Assembly (NCBI GenBank): GCA_028803175.1
Contig: JARBCG010000173.1
Span: 1 to 16,527 of the forward strand
Direction: 5' to 3'
Length of the DNA stretch: 16,527 nt
Origin: Wolbachia sp.
Lineage (GTDB): Bacteria; Pseudomonadota; Alphaproteobacteria; Rickettsiales; Anaplasmataceae
Shown here: positions 6,557-15,041 of the stretch, in pieces
Numbering within the stretch: position 1 is the stretch's first letter
How the letters are laid out: the number at the start of each line of letters is the position of its first letter
Position numbers and translations under genes: made by a program
Notes under the pieces: generated by a model
What the model saw: the letters and a program-made list of their open reading frames with translations, nothing else
Told to the model about the DNA's origin: nothing
The model's database searches: none

Positions 6557-7954
6557 ATGTCAAATGTAATCACTAGATTTGCCCCATCACCAACGGGGTT
6601 TTTGCACATTGGAGGAGCTCGCACAGCATTGTTTAATTGGCTATATGCAAAACGTCAAGGTGGTATATTTCTATTACGTGTTGATGATACCGATAGGAAA
6701 CGTTCAACACAAGAAGCGATCGATGCAATAATAGAAGGGCTGAAATGGCTTGGAATAAGTTATGACGAAGGAATAGTATACCAGTCAAAAAGAATAGAGC
6801 GGCATGTAGAAATAGCAAATCTACTGATTGAAAAAAATAAGGCATATTACTGCTATTGCCCTGAAAATGAAATTGCAGAGAAAAAGGTTCTGGCAAGAGA
6901 AGAAGGAAAAATATATAAACATAAATGTATTGCAGACATTGACAAAAGCATAAAGCCGGTTGTGCGATTTAGAGTACCTTATTCAAAAGAAATAGTCGTT
7001 AATGATGAAATATACGGGCAAATTAAAGTCAATAGTGATCAACTTGACGATATGGTAATCTTACGCTCTGATAACACGCCTACATATATTTTTGCTGTGG
7101 TAGTTGACGATCATGATGCTGGAATCACTCATATCATACGTGGTTCTGATCATTTAACTAATACCTTCAAACAATTGCTGATATATCAAGCTCTTGATTT
7201 CAATATTCCGAGCTTTGCGCATGTGCCGCTTATTCATGGAGAAGATGGAAATAAGTTATCTAAAAGACATGGTGCAACAAACGTCTGCAACTACGAGAAA
7301 ATGGGAATATTGCCAGAAGCAATGCGTAACTATCTACTTAGACTTGGTTGGAGTCACGGTAATGATGAAATTATTAGTGATAAACAAGCAATAGAATGGT
7401 TTAACTTAGAAAGTATTGGTCGTTCGCCTGCGCGACTGGACTTTAAAAAATTAGAACATTTAAATAACTACTATATTAACAATACAAGTAATGAGAGTAT
7501 TTTGAATATTATTACTCCAACTCTTGGGGAAAATGCTTTAACTGATAAAAAAAAGAACTACTTACTGCAAGGACTAACAGAACTAAAAAAAAGAGCTAAT
7601 TACCTAACTGAACTATTAGGTTCAGCTAAGTTTTGCATAGAAGACCTACCGCTTCATTTAAGTGAAGAAGCTCACCAGATTATCAGATCTAATCTGAGCA
7701 CTATAGACTTACTTGCATCATTTTTATCAAATATAAGTAACAACAATTGGAATAAAAGTTCTTTATCTTTAAAAATCAAAGAATTTTCAAAATTGCATGA
7801 TATAAAAATGAGCGATGTTTACCACTCATTACGTGCTCCTATTATTGGAGTAATGGATGCACCTGGAATTATTGATATAATGGTGATACTTGGCCAGGAT
7901 GAATGTGTAAAAAGACTTCAGTACTCTAAGAATTATCTTACTATACTGAGATAG
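6557..7954 (+). CDS. gltX: Glutamyl-tRNA synthetase
   Basis: This class I synthetase charges tRNA with glutamate. The 465 aa length is normal for the bacterial type. The Rossmann-fold N-terminus carries RFAPSPTGFLHIGGARTALF with the HIGH signature as H17-I-G-G20. The second signature is KLSKRHGA, with K233-R237 in the KMSKS place. The C-terminal helical anticodon-binding part is complete. ATG 6557 is chosen because the conserved ITRFAPSPTG begins five codons later; an overlapping ATG at 6552 is in another frame. Many alphaproteobacteria, Wolbachia included, carry two GltX paralogues, often with different tRNA-Glu/tRNA-Gln preference. Which one this is cannot be told here. No strong terminator follows, only a 5-bp stem (ATACT/AGTAT) spanning the stop codon. 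Confidence 0.95.
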   Translation: MSNVITRFAPSPTGFLHIGGARTALFNWLYAKRQGGIFLLRVDDTDRKRSTQEAIDAIIEGLKWLGISYDEGIVYQSKRIERHVEIANLLIEKNKAYYCYCPENEIAEKKVLAREEGKIYKHKCIADIDKSIKPVVRFRVPYSKEIVVNDEIYGQIKVNSDQLDDMVILRSDNTPTYIFAVVVDDHDAGITHIIRGSDHLTNTFKQLLIYQALDFNIPSFAHVPLIHGEDGNKLSKRHGATNVCNYEKMGILPEAMRNYLLRLGWSHGNDEIISDKQAIEWFNLESIGRSPARLDFKKLEHLNNYYINNTSNESILNIITPTLGENALTDKKKNYLLQGLTELKKRANYLTELLGSAKFCIEDLPLHLSEEAHQIIRSNLSTIDLLASFLSNISNNNWNKSSLSLKIKEFSKLHDIKMSDVYHSLRAPIIGVMDAPGIIDIMVILGQDECVKRLQYSKNYLTILR

Positions 7955-8011
7955 TATTATTCTTATTATACTGACCGATATTCACCTCTTCTATATCAGT
8001 AGACTTTTGTC

Positions 8012-8335
8012 CTACATACCACACCGCCAACGATGATCAATTATAACCATCAGCCTTAGCTGGTTGTAATTGATTAATTGTGATTCAAGAAGTAAGGCTT
8101 CAATTTCATTTTTAGTTATGGAGATTTCAACTTTAATTACTTGTGAAAGCATCACTCTAATTTGTTCAGAGAGATTTTCAAATTGAAGGTAATCAGATAA
8201 TCTGAGTTTTAAGTTTTTTGCTTTACCAATGTATAAAACTTTTTCCCTATTTCCTATCATTTTATACACACCACAAGATTATGGAGATGATTTAATTTGT
8301 TCCCTTATCGTTTCAGCACTTATAACATTGTTCAT
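8012..8335 (-). pseudogene. uvrC: UvrC N-terminal remnant (GIY-YIG nuclease domain), broken twice
   Basis: UvrC is the dual-incision nuclease of nucleotide excision repair, about 600 aa when intact. The ATG at 8335 overlaps the glyS TGA as ATGA and opens MNNVISAETIREQIKSSP, then meets a TAA at 8281-8279. The same frame continues as SCGVYKMIGNREKVLYIGKAKNLKLRLSDYL (written here in parts: GVYKMIG, then LYIGKAKNL), the GIY-YIG N-terminal nuclease motif, up to EALLLESQLIN. A GAA-to-TAA change is the simplest explanation of the stop. After about 105 codons the uvrC match ends exactly where the IS-like hairpin (8045-8065) begins. The last residues to the TAG at 8012 are read from the hairpin and unrelated DNA. 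The UVR, RNase-H-like and HhH domains are absent. No internal restart is likely to give useful repair activity. Confidence 0.85.
8045..8072 (+). repeat. Second copy of the IS200/IS605-type right-end hairpin
   Basis: AACCA (8045-8049) pairs with TGGTT (8061-8065), with GC/GC inside, and a 3-nt bulge TCA placed exactly as in the 2769-2789 copy. The flank TGTAATTGAT matches TGTATTTGAT there. No transposase or left-end palindrome is found upstream, so this is either a deletion remnant or a short non-autonomous derivative. It marks the point where uvrC homology stops. Confidence 0.6.
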
Positions 8336-10437
8336 CGATTAAACTGTATTAGACTAAAGTCTGCTACCAAATGAAAGGTAGAAACTACGCTAGAAAGCAA
8401 AGATAATCTGTTTTTTCTTAGTTTAATAGAACCACAATTGATTCTCACATTATCCATAAACTGATTGATAAACGGAGCAAAACCTGCAAGTTCATCAAGC
8501 GCTGCATTAAAGTAATTATTCTTTATTGCTTGTTTGATATTTTCATGAGAAGTTATAACATAACTTGACAATTTTACTTCTTCATTCTCAACCAAAAACC
8601 TTTTGCTGTAAGATGAACTGTAAGTAGTGTTATCATTCTTTTCTGCCTTGCTAACTATATTACTAATTCTTTTATACATACTTAAAATTTGCTCACCTTC
8701 TGATGTGCTAAGATAACGATTCAACATAGTGACTTGCTCTTTTGCTGTTAATAAATCACTAACATCATTTTTACATAGTATTGAATCTATAATATCCTGT
8801 TTTATATCTCTGTCCTTTAAGATAACTTTAAATCTATCTAAGCAAAACTTAAATACTAATTCTGAAATCTGCTTTCTACTTGGCTTATTTGGTTTATCAA
8901 TTGATGTCGAATCTTTAGTAAATACAAATCTTGAATATAAAGATACTGACTTATCTATCAATAATTTGATCGGAATGTGCAGATTATTTTCAAGTATTAC
9001 TCTAATTATTCCAATAGATATCCTACGTAACCCAAATTTATCATGTGAACCAGAAATCTTTTCACCTGCTGTAATCAATCCAACTAAACTATCGACTTTA
9101 TCGGCAATGGATAAAGCAATTGTTGAAGAAGATGTTGGACATCTTTGCTCTGGTCCAACTGGCTTGTAATGCTCGGTTATAGATTCTACTACCTCTTTAT
9201 CTTCCTGAAAATAAGCAGCATAATACCCACCCATTACCCCTTGTAATTCTGGAAACTCTCTTACTATTAATGTTGCTAAATCAGCTTTTGCCAAATATGC
9301 AGCACGTTCAACTGTAATTAGTGAAGCACGAGGGATCCATATAGCTATAAACTTTGATAGAGCTGTAATACGCTTTACTTTCTCTCCAACACTGCCAAGA
9401 GAAGCATGAAATAATATCGAACCTAATTTGTTGACATAATAATCTAAGTTATACTTTTTATCGTGAGATATTAAAAATTGAGCATCATCAAGACGTGCTT
9501 CTAATATTTTCTCATGTTCTTTTATAACCACATCATTATTAACATTAACTACAGTTGCAAAATATAAGATTTTTTGCCCATCACTCAAGGCAAGATACTT
9601 TTGCTGGGTATGTATTATACTAAGTATTACCTCCCTCGGTAATCCGGATGATTTTTCTTGATTGATTTTACCAAACAACACAATTGGCCATTCTATCAGC
9701 CCGGTTAATTTATTAAGTAAGTAGACATTTTTTTCAAGCTGTAAATTTTGCTCTTTTGTAAAATTATCAATCTGATCCAATATAAATTGCTTTCTTTTAT
9801 CTGGTTGAAGAATTACATTGTTTTTTTCTAGTGCTTCAAAGTAGTCTTTTGAAGTTTTTATAGTCAAAACTTGATCTTTTGAGAAAAAGCGATGGCCGTA
9901 CGTTATATTAGCTGCTGTAATCCCAGCAAAAGACACAGGTATTATTGCTTCATCTAAAATACATAAAATACTTTTTATTGGTCTTACCCATCTTTCCTTT
10001 CTTTCACCCCACCTCATGCTTTTCGGCCAGGAGAAGTTTTTTAACATTTCTTCTAGCTGACTTTTAAGAGATTCTTCAATACTAAACGAGCAACTATCTT
10101 TCTTGATAAAATAAAAATCCTCATTATTTACTTTGCGAATGAATAAATCTTCTACATCTTTCTGATTTCTCCTCAAAAAACCTTCAAGAGCACTTTTTGG
10201 TTCGTTAATATTTGGGCCCTTAATTTCGCTAAAAGAGTCTTTTAACTCTGAGGTACTTATATTATCTACAAAAAGTGCGATACGACGTGCTGTTATAAAG
10301 ACTTCTATAGATATAAACTTTATATTATTTTTATTAAAAGCATCGGTAATATAACTTTTAACCTGAGTTGCAGCTGCGTTCTGCATTCTTGATGGTATTT
10401 CTTCTGAAAGACATTCAAACAATAACTGTGATGGCAT
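8332..10437 (-). CDS. glyS: Glycyl-tRNA synthetase beta subunit
   Basis: This is the large subunit of the alpha2beta2 GlyRS, which supplies tRNA-Gly recognition; the catalytic core is in GlyQ. The 701 aa length is normal. Landmarks are the N-terminal LLFECLSEEIPSRMQ, the SMRWGERKERWVRPIKSI segment, ALSDGQKILYFATVVN, EHYKPVGPEQRCP with IADKVDSLVGL, the GSHDKFGLRR block, and a C-terminal anticodon-binding helical region ending in KNRLSLLSS...VADFSLIQ. ATG 10437 lies three bases after the glyQ stop, so the two are translated from one message. The TGA stop overlaps the uvrC ATG. No defects are seen. Confidence 0.95.
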   Translation of the reverse strand: MPSQLLFECLSEEIPSRMQNAAATQVKSYITDAFNKNNIKFISIEVFITARRIALFVDNISTSELKDSFSEIKGPNINEPKSALEGFLRRNQKDVEDLFIRKVNNEDFYFIKKDSCSFSIEESLKSQLEEMLKNFSWPKSMRWGERKERWVRPIKSILCILDEAIIPVSFAGITAANITYGHRFFSKDQVLTIKTSKDYFEALEKNNVILQPDKRKQFILDQIDNFTKEQNLQLEKNVYLLNKLTGLIEWPIVLFGKINQEKSSGLPREVILSIIHTQQKYLALSDGQKILYFATVVNVNNDVVIKEHEKILEARLDDAQFLISHDKKYNLDYYVNKLGSILFHASLGSVGEKVKRITALSKFIAIWIPRASLITVERAAYLAKADLATLIVREFPELQGVMGGYYAAYFQEDKEVVESITEHYKPVGPEQRCPTSSSTIALSIADKVDSLVGLITAGEKISGSHDKFGLRRISIGIIRVILENNLHIPIKLLIDKSVSLYSRFVFTKDSTSIDKPNKPSRKQISELVFKFCLDRFKVILKDRDIKQDIIDSILCKNDVSDLLTAKEQVTMLNRYLSTSEGEQILSMYKRISNIVSKAEKNDNTTYSSSYSKRFLVENEEVKLSSYVITSHENIKQAIKNNYFNAALDELAGFAPFINQFMDNVRINCGSIKLRKNRLSLLSSVVSTFHLVADFSLIQFNR

Positions 10438-10440
10438 ATA

Positions 10441-11280
10441 TTATTTACTCATGTATAATTCACAACATTTTTTCGTCAGCTCTCTTACTCTACTGATATA
10501 TGCTGTACGTTCATTTACACCAAGCACACCCCTTGCATCAAGTAAGTTGAGTAGGTGGCTAGTCTTAATACACTGATCATAAGCTGCTACTGGTAACTCT
10601 TTTTCAATAAGAAACTTACATAGTTTTTCTGTATCTTCAAACTGTTGTTGTACTACCTTCGTATCATAATACTCTAATGCTAGATAAGAAAATTCATACT
10701 CTCTTTGCTTAAAAATATCTCCATAAGTTACACCGTTACCGTTCCAAACTATATCGTAAACGTTATCTACATCTTGTATGCACATTGCCAAACGTTCCAG
10801 CCCATATGCAATTTCCCCAGGAATCGTGTTACACCCAATTCCTCCAACTTGCTGTATATAAGTCAGTTGTGTTACTTCCATTCCATTACATGTTACTTCC
10901 CACCCAAGTCCTGAAGCACCAACGCTCGGATTTTCCCAATCATCTTCAATAAATTTAATGTCATATTCCTCTGTTGATACACCTAGAACTTTCAAGCTAT
11001 CTAAGTAAATATCTTGTAAGTTATTACCAGAAGGTTTAATTATGACTTGATATTGATGGTGTTGATATAAGCGATTAGGATTATCACCGTAACGCCCATC
11101 TGCTGGTCTAATTACTGGTTGTAAGTACGCGATCTTTGTTGGCTTTGCATCAATTACTGACATAATTGTTGCAGGATGTAACGTTCCAGCGCCAACTTCA
11201 GATGTATATGGGTGAAGTATCGTACATCCCTCACTAGACCAAAAATTTTGTAATTCCTTTACTATACTTTGTAAATCCAC
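10441..11280 (-). CDS. glyQ: Glycyl-tRNA synthetase alpha subunit
   Basis: This is the catalytic class II subunit, which forms glycyl-adenylate and charges tRNA-Gly together with GlyS. Conserved features are FWSSEGCTILHPY, EVGAGTLHPATIM, AYLQPVIRPADGRYGDNPNR with the motif-2-like arginines, QYQVIIKPS, GLGWEVTCNGMEVTQLTY and IPGEIAYGLERLAMCIQ. At 279 aa it is a little shorter than the common 290-300. The start is GTG 11280 (reading MDLQSIVKELQNFW), which aligns with the usual N-terminus; no ATG fits. It is first in a glyQ-glyS-(uvrC) unit. Confidence 0.95.
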   Translation of the reverse strand: MDLQSIVKELQNFWSSEGCTILHPYTSEVGAGTLHPATIMSVIDAKPTKIAYLQPVIRPADGRYGDNPNRLYQHHQYQVIIKPSGNNLQDIYLDSLKVLGVSTEEYDIKFIEDDWENPSVGASGLGWEVTCNGMEVTQLTYIQQVGGIGCNTIPGEIAYGLERLAMCIQDVDNVYDIVWNGNGVTYGDIFKQREYEFSYLALEYYDTKVVQQQFEDTEKLCKFLIEKELPVAAYDQCIKTSHLLNLLDARGVLGVNERTAYISRVRELTKKCCELYMSK

Positions 11281-11304
11281 ACAAACTGCACATCTCTCAT
11301 ACTA

Positions 11305-11332
11305 AATATATAAATAATTAAACACAACTCAA
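11305..11332 (-). promoter_or_regulatory. Candidate promoter of glyQ-glyS
   Basis: On the minus strand TTGAGT (11332-11327), 16 nt, TATATT (11310-11305). Predicted start near 11298 gives a leader of about 18 nt before GTG 11280. Confidence 0.5.
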
Positions 11333-11343
11333 TATTTATTTTT

Positions 11344-11364
11344 AAAAAATATTATGCAAATAAT
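11344..11364 (-). terminator. Weak terminator after the PgpA-like gene
   Basis: ATTAT (11364-11360) and ATAAT (11355-11351) form a 5-bp stem with a TTGC loop, followed by T6 (11349-11344), three bases after the PgpA-like stop codon. The stem is short and AT-only. Confidence 0.35.
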
Positions 11365-11366
11365 TA

Positions 11367-12095
11367 TTAAAAAAATAATGAGCTTTCTTGCAAACTTTCC
11401 TTTACACGCTGAATTATACTTTTATTTAAGGCAATTGCATCATGCATTGTTAAATCACAAAATATAAATGCTATTAGATACAGTAAAATAACTGCGTAAA
11501 ATGCATAAAAAATTCCTTCAACTGTAATTGATATTGCATTGTTATAACCCAACTGTATTGAGTTTATTGGCCATGGCTTTATCGCTTCCACAACATTAAA
11601 AAATACATAAGGTATTATAAAAAAGAAAAAGAAATGCATAAAATCATTGAGCCAGAGAGGACATTGGAGTATTTGCTTGCATATACTTCCATAAAGTCTA
11701 CTCACAGTATAATAGACTGACATTATCGCAGGCGTTGAGAACGCAACCGTTAAAACTTGTCCTGTTGCCATTTGTACTACTATAGTTTCACCACTGTTTG
11801 TTGAAGGTTCTTGAGCATGAAAAATAAATATTCCGATTAGCTGAATTACCAACATAACAATTGCTATTTTCACAAAAATAGCAGCTACAACTATGCCTGA
11901 GCTTGGCATTGTGTATAATAAATACTGCCCCCCATATGCTAGAATTAATATAATATCAGTAATCAATAATATTAAAAAAGCAGACCAATAGCTCTGCCAA
12001 CCAGGTAAATACCCTATCCCCAAAAAGGAGCTTACTGTTTTGGCGGGAAAAACCTTACCTAATATTTTTCTAAAGATTGTAAAAAACTTTACCAT
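11367..12095 (-). CDS. PgpA-family membrane protein, catalytic acids not evident
   Basis: This 242 aa polytopic membrane protein resembles phosphatidylglycerophosphatase A, which makes phosphatidylglycerol in the inner membrane. Landmarks in the right order are FLGIGYLPGW (24-33), matching the PgpA FFGIGYLP start; IVVQMATGQVLT (105-116), in the place of the family's IVxDExVGQxLT; and KPWPIN (173-178), followed by ITVEGIFYAFYA (190-201), in the place of GIMLDDVxAGxYA. The acidic residues expected in the second and third blocks are replaced (QMAT for DExV; EG for DD), and the PGTxGS signature after GYLP reads GWQSYW. It is also longer than typical PgpA (about 160-170), with extra hydrophobic segments. 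Family membership is my reading from memory of the motifs. Activity is doubtful; a structural or altered role is possible. Confidence 0.6.
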   Translation of the reverse strand: MVKFFTIFRKILGKVFPAKTVSSFLGIGYLPGWQSYWSAFLILLITDIILILAYGGQYLLYTMPSSGIVVAAIFVKIAIVMLVIQLIGIFIFHAQEPSTNSGETIVVQMATGQVLTVAFSTPAIMSVYYTVSRLYGSICKQILQCPLWLNDFMHFFFFFIIPYVFFNVVEAIKPWPINSIQLGYNNAISITVEGIFYAFYAVILLYLIAFIFCDLTMHDAIALNKSIIQRVKESLQESSLFF

Positions 12096-12125
12096 TAATT
12101 TTTTATAAATTGAAAATTACATAGT

Positions 12126-12153
12126 ATTATATTTACTTTGGCTAACTTATCAA
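12126..12153 (-). promoter_or_regulatory. Promoter of the PgpA-like gene
   Basis: On the minus strand TTGATA (12153-12148), 16 nt, TATAAT (12131-12126). The start site would be near 12119, about 24 nt before ATG 12095. This is the best promoter match in the window. Confidence 0.65.
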
Positions 12154-12448
12154 TAGTTCATAACATGCATTAAATTTGTTGTCATCTTGTAATGTTGAAA
12201 GACTTATAAAATTAAGATATGGATGGTATAGCTAATCTAATTTCGGTTTACCAAAAACAGATTTATGGTTACATTAAGTAATCGAAGATTAAACTTTTTG
12301 GTTGTTATTTAAGTAGCAGACACTAGTATGACATCTGCTGCTATAAGGTTTAGCAAATTTATTCCAAAGTTATAAACTTGCTCAATTATTAAGGCTAAGC
12401 CATAGGAAACAGAGTGGAGTCTACTGCAGTCAAATATTTGGATTTATT
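12154..12448. other. Intergenic region upstream of leuS
   Basis: Divergent spacer between the PgpA-like gene and leuS; no coding frame of note. It contains an inverted repeat (12312-12320 with 12334-12342: nine pairs including one G-T, 13-nt loop with ACTAGT in it). No T run follows on either strand, so it is not a standard terminator. No -35/-10 pair close to leuS is convincing: TTGGTT (12298-12303) and TAGTAT (12324-12329) are 20 nt apart. Confidence 0.45.
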
Positions 12449-14932
12449 ATGAAATATGATTTTAAAAATGTTGAGGAATTCTATCAAAATAAATGGAACT
12501 TCAACTTTAATATAAATGCTAGAGAAAAAAAATGCTATGTTTTGGATATGTTCCCATATCCATCTGGTCACATACATATGGGACATTTGCGAAATTATTC
12601 AATAGGCGATGTAGTTGCACGCTATAAAAGAGCATGTGGATTCAATGTATTCCATCCAATCGGTTGGGATGCTTTTGGATTGCCTGCTGAAAATGCAGCT
12701 AGAGAAAACAATGTGAATTCATCTACATGGACAAAAAATAATATAGACCATATGCGCAAGCAGCTTAAATCAATAGGATTTTCTTATAATTGGGATTATG
12801 AGCTTTCCACCTGTGATATTGAATATTACAAGCATGAGCAGAAGTTTTTTCTGGATTTTTTAAAGCATGGTCTTGCATATAGAAAGGAGTCGTTAGTCAA
12901 TTGGGATCCGATAGATCAAACTGTGCTTGCAAATGAACAAGTTGTTGATGGGAAGGGGTGGAGATCTGGCGCAGTAGTTAAAAAGCGTAAGTTATCGCAA
13001 TGGTTTTTAAGAATTACAGATTTTGCAGATGACTTGCTCAAATGCTTGGAAACTCTGAATTGGCCGGAGAAAGTAAAATTAATGCAAAAAAACTGGATAG
13101 GACGTTCTGAAGGGATGATTGTTAATTTTGATGTTGTAGAACTCAATAAAAGTTTAGAGATATTCACAACTTCTCCTCATACTTTATTTGGTGCTTCTTT
13201 TTGTGCTGTTGCACCAGAGCACCAAATATTACAGCATATTCAAAGTAAAGAAGTTGATGAACTCATAAAAAATCATAATAAGCTTGGAACATCATCAGAA
13301 GCGATAGAAAAGGTAGAGAAAATAGGTGTTGACACTGGACTACGTGTAAAGCATCCACTTCTCAATAAGGAATTACCTCTATATGTAGCAAACTTTGTTT
13401 TGACAGAATATGGAACAGGTGCAATTTTTGGTTGTCCTGCCCATGATCAACGTGATTTTGAATTTGCACAAAAGTATAATCTGCCAATTATTCCAGTGTT
13501 CTCTGATGATGGTGTGCAAAACGTAGAAGTTTTAAAAGAGGCCTACACCGGTAGTGGAATAATGTTTAACTCCGAATTTTTAAATGGGTCAACAGTAAAT
13601 GAAGCAAAAAAGGCAATACTAAAAAAACTTGAAGAAAAAGGTATCGGCAAAAAAACGATAAATTATCGTTTACATGATTGGGGAATTTCAAGGCAACGCT
13701 ATTGGGGATGCCCTATACCTATTATATACTGTAAAGACTGCGGAACTGTCCCTGTGCCTGAACATGATCTTCCTGTAACTTTACCTTCTGACGTTGACTT
13801 TACAACAAATGGTAATCCTTTGCAAAATCATCCTACATGGAAGTTTGTAAACTGTCCAAATTGCGGTAAACAAGCAGAACGTGAAACAGATACATTTGAT
13901 ACTTTTTTTGAGTCATCTTGGTATTTTTCTGCATATTGTAGTTTAACAAAAGGAATAGACAAGTCTGCTTGTAACTATCTATTACCTGTAGATTACTATA
14001 TTGGTGGAATAGAGCATGCAATTTTACATTATCTTTATGCAAGGTTTTTCTGCCGTGCCTTAACGAAATGTGGCTATTTTGATATAAAAGAGCCTTTTTC
14101 TACTTTAATTACTCAAGGAATGGTCTGTCATATAACTTACAAAGATGAGAATAACAAATGGCTATTTCCTGAAGAGGCTAAAGAGCTAATAGAACAAGGT
14201 AAAAAAGTGCAAATAGGAAAAGTAGAGAAAATGAGTAAATCGAAGAAAAATGTAATTGATCCAAACTTTATCATAGAAAAGTATGGAGCAGATACTGCTC
14301 GTTTGTTTGTACTATCCAACACTCCTCCTGAAAAAGATATGGAATGGTCAGATGACGGCGTGGAGGGATGTTCACGCTATATAAATAAATTATGGCGCAT
14401 GGTAATACAGTTCAAACCTATAAAAGTAAATTATGATAACAAAGATTCTACGAGCAAGCTTTTAGAATATAGAAGAAAGCTAAATAAACTTTTGCATGGG
14501 TTAACTAGTGATTTAGAAAGCTGCAGGCTTAATTGTGTAGTAGCAAAATTTCGTGAAATGACGAACTTGATAGCTGAAATAGACGTCAAAACAGGCAAGT
14601 CTGTTATTGATGAAGGCGTATGCATATTAATCAGGGTGATAGAGCCATTTATGCCGCATTTAGCTGAGAATCTATGGCAAGAAATAGGTGGTAAAGATAT
14701 GCTTTATCTACAACCTTGGCCGAAAGCTGATGAATCATTACTGATCGACGATAAAGTTACTATAGCAGTGCAAGTTAATGGAAAATTGCGTGCAAAAATT
14801 GATATAGCAGTTGATTTAGCGCAGGAAGAACTTAAGAAAATAGCAGTGAATGCTGTATCAGGCAAGATCGATAAAAGTACAATTCGTGCAATATATACTG
14901 TGCCAAACAAGGTAGTAAATATAGTTATATAA
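12449..14932 (+). CDS. leuS: Leucyl-tRNA synthetase
   Basis: This class I synthetase attaches leucine to tRNA-Leu and proofreads. The 827 aa length is normal for the bacterial form. The HIGH signature is H43-M-G-H46 within PYPSGHIHMGHLRNYS. The CP1 editing domain is present, with EYGTGAIFGCPAHDQRDFEF. A zinc-binding insertion shows C428/C431 (YCKDCG) and C469/C472 (NCPNCG). KMSKS is at 594-598 (EKMSKSKKNVIDP), followed by the anticodon-binding helices and a C-terminal domain (VQVNGKLRAKI). ATG 12449 places MKYDFKNVEEFYQNKWN at the conserved N-terminus; only a weak GGA lies upstream. No defects are seen. Confidence 0.97.
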   Translation: MKYDFKNVEEFYQNKWNFNFNINAREKKCYVLDMFPYPSGHIHMGHLRNYSIGDVVARYKRACGFNVFHPIGWDAFGLPAENAARENNVNSSTWTKNNIDHMRKQLKSIGFSYNWDYELSTCDIEYYKHEQKFFLDFLKHGLAYRKESLVNWDPIDQTVLANEQVVDGKGWRSGAVVKKRKLSQWFLRITDFADDLLKCLETLNWPEKVKLMQKNWIGRSEGMIVNFDVVELNKSLEIFTTSPHTLFGASFCAVAPEHQILQHIQSKEVDELIKNHNKLGTSSEAIEKVEKIGVDTGLRVKHPLLNKELPLYVANFVLTEYGTGAIFGCPAHDQRDFEFAQKYNLPIIPVFSDDGVQNVEVLKEAYTGSGIMFNSEFLNGSTVNEAKKAILKKLEEKGIGKKTINYRLHDWGISRQRYWGCPIPIIYCKDCGTVPVPEHDLPVTLPSDVDFTTNGNPLQNHPTWKFVNCPNCGKQAERETDTFDTFFESSWYFSAYCSLTKGIDKSACNYLLPVDYYIGGIEHAILHYLYARFFCRALTKCGYFDIKEPFSTLITQGMVCHITYKDENNKWLFPEEAKELIEQGKKVQIGKVEKMSKSKKNVIDPNFIIEKYGADTARLFVLSNTPPEKDMEWSDDGVEGCSRYINKLWRMVIQFKPIKVNYDNKDSTSKLLEYRRKLNKLLHGLTSDLESCRLNCVVAKFREMTNLIAEIDVKTGKSVIDEGVCILIRVIEPFMPHLAENLWQEIGGKDMLYLQPWPKADESLLIDDKVTIAVQVNGKLRAKIDIAVDLAQEELKKIAVNAVSGKIDKSTIRAIYTVPNKVVNIVI

Positions 14933-14986
14933 AAAAACCTAATAGTAAATTTTATATAATTTAGCTTCATTGTTATATTATTTTTA

Positions 14987-15029
14987 ATATAAAACATATA
15001 TATTTATACATTATATATATGTTTTATAT
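14987..15029 (+). repeat. 16-bp-arm inverted repeat before the surface-protein gene
   Basis: Perfect arms 14987-15002 (ATATAAAACATATATA) and 15014-15029 (TATATATGTTTTATAT) are separated by 11 nt. The right arm ends one base before ATG 15030 and 3 nt before the GGGA Shine-Dalgarno of the ATG at 15042. A possible promoter (TTCATT 14966-14971, 16 nt, TATAAA 14988-14993) overlaps the left arm. It could be a cruciform, an operator or a leader hairpin; it is purely AT apart from one C/G pair per arm. Confidence 0.6.
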
Positions 15030-15041
15030 ATGGGAAATTAT

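Noticed and set aside
8729..9169. 146-codon plus-strand frame
   Set aside because: It lies wholly inside glyS on the opposite strand, and glyS is unambiguous there; composition is that of an antisense shadow.
12312..12342. Inverted repeat taken as a terminator or leaderless regulatory RNA
   Set aside because: No T run follows on either strand, and no conserved riboswitch or T-box core can be recognised upstream of leuS. Kept only as a hairpin in the intergenic entry.
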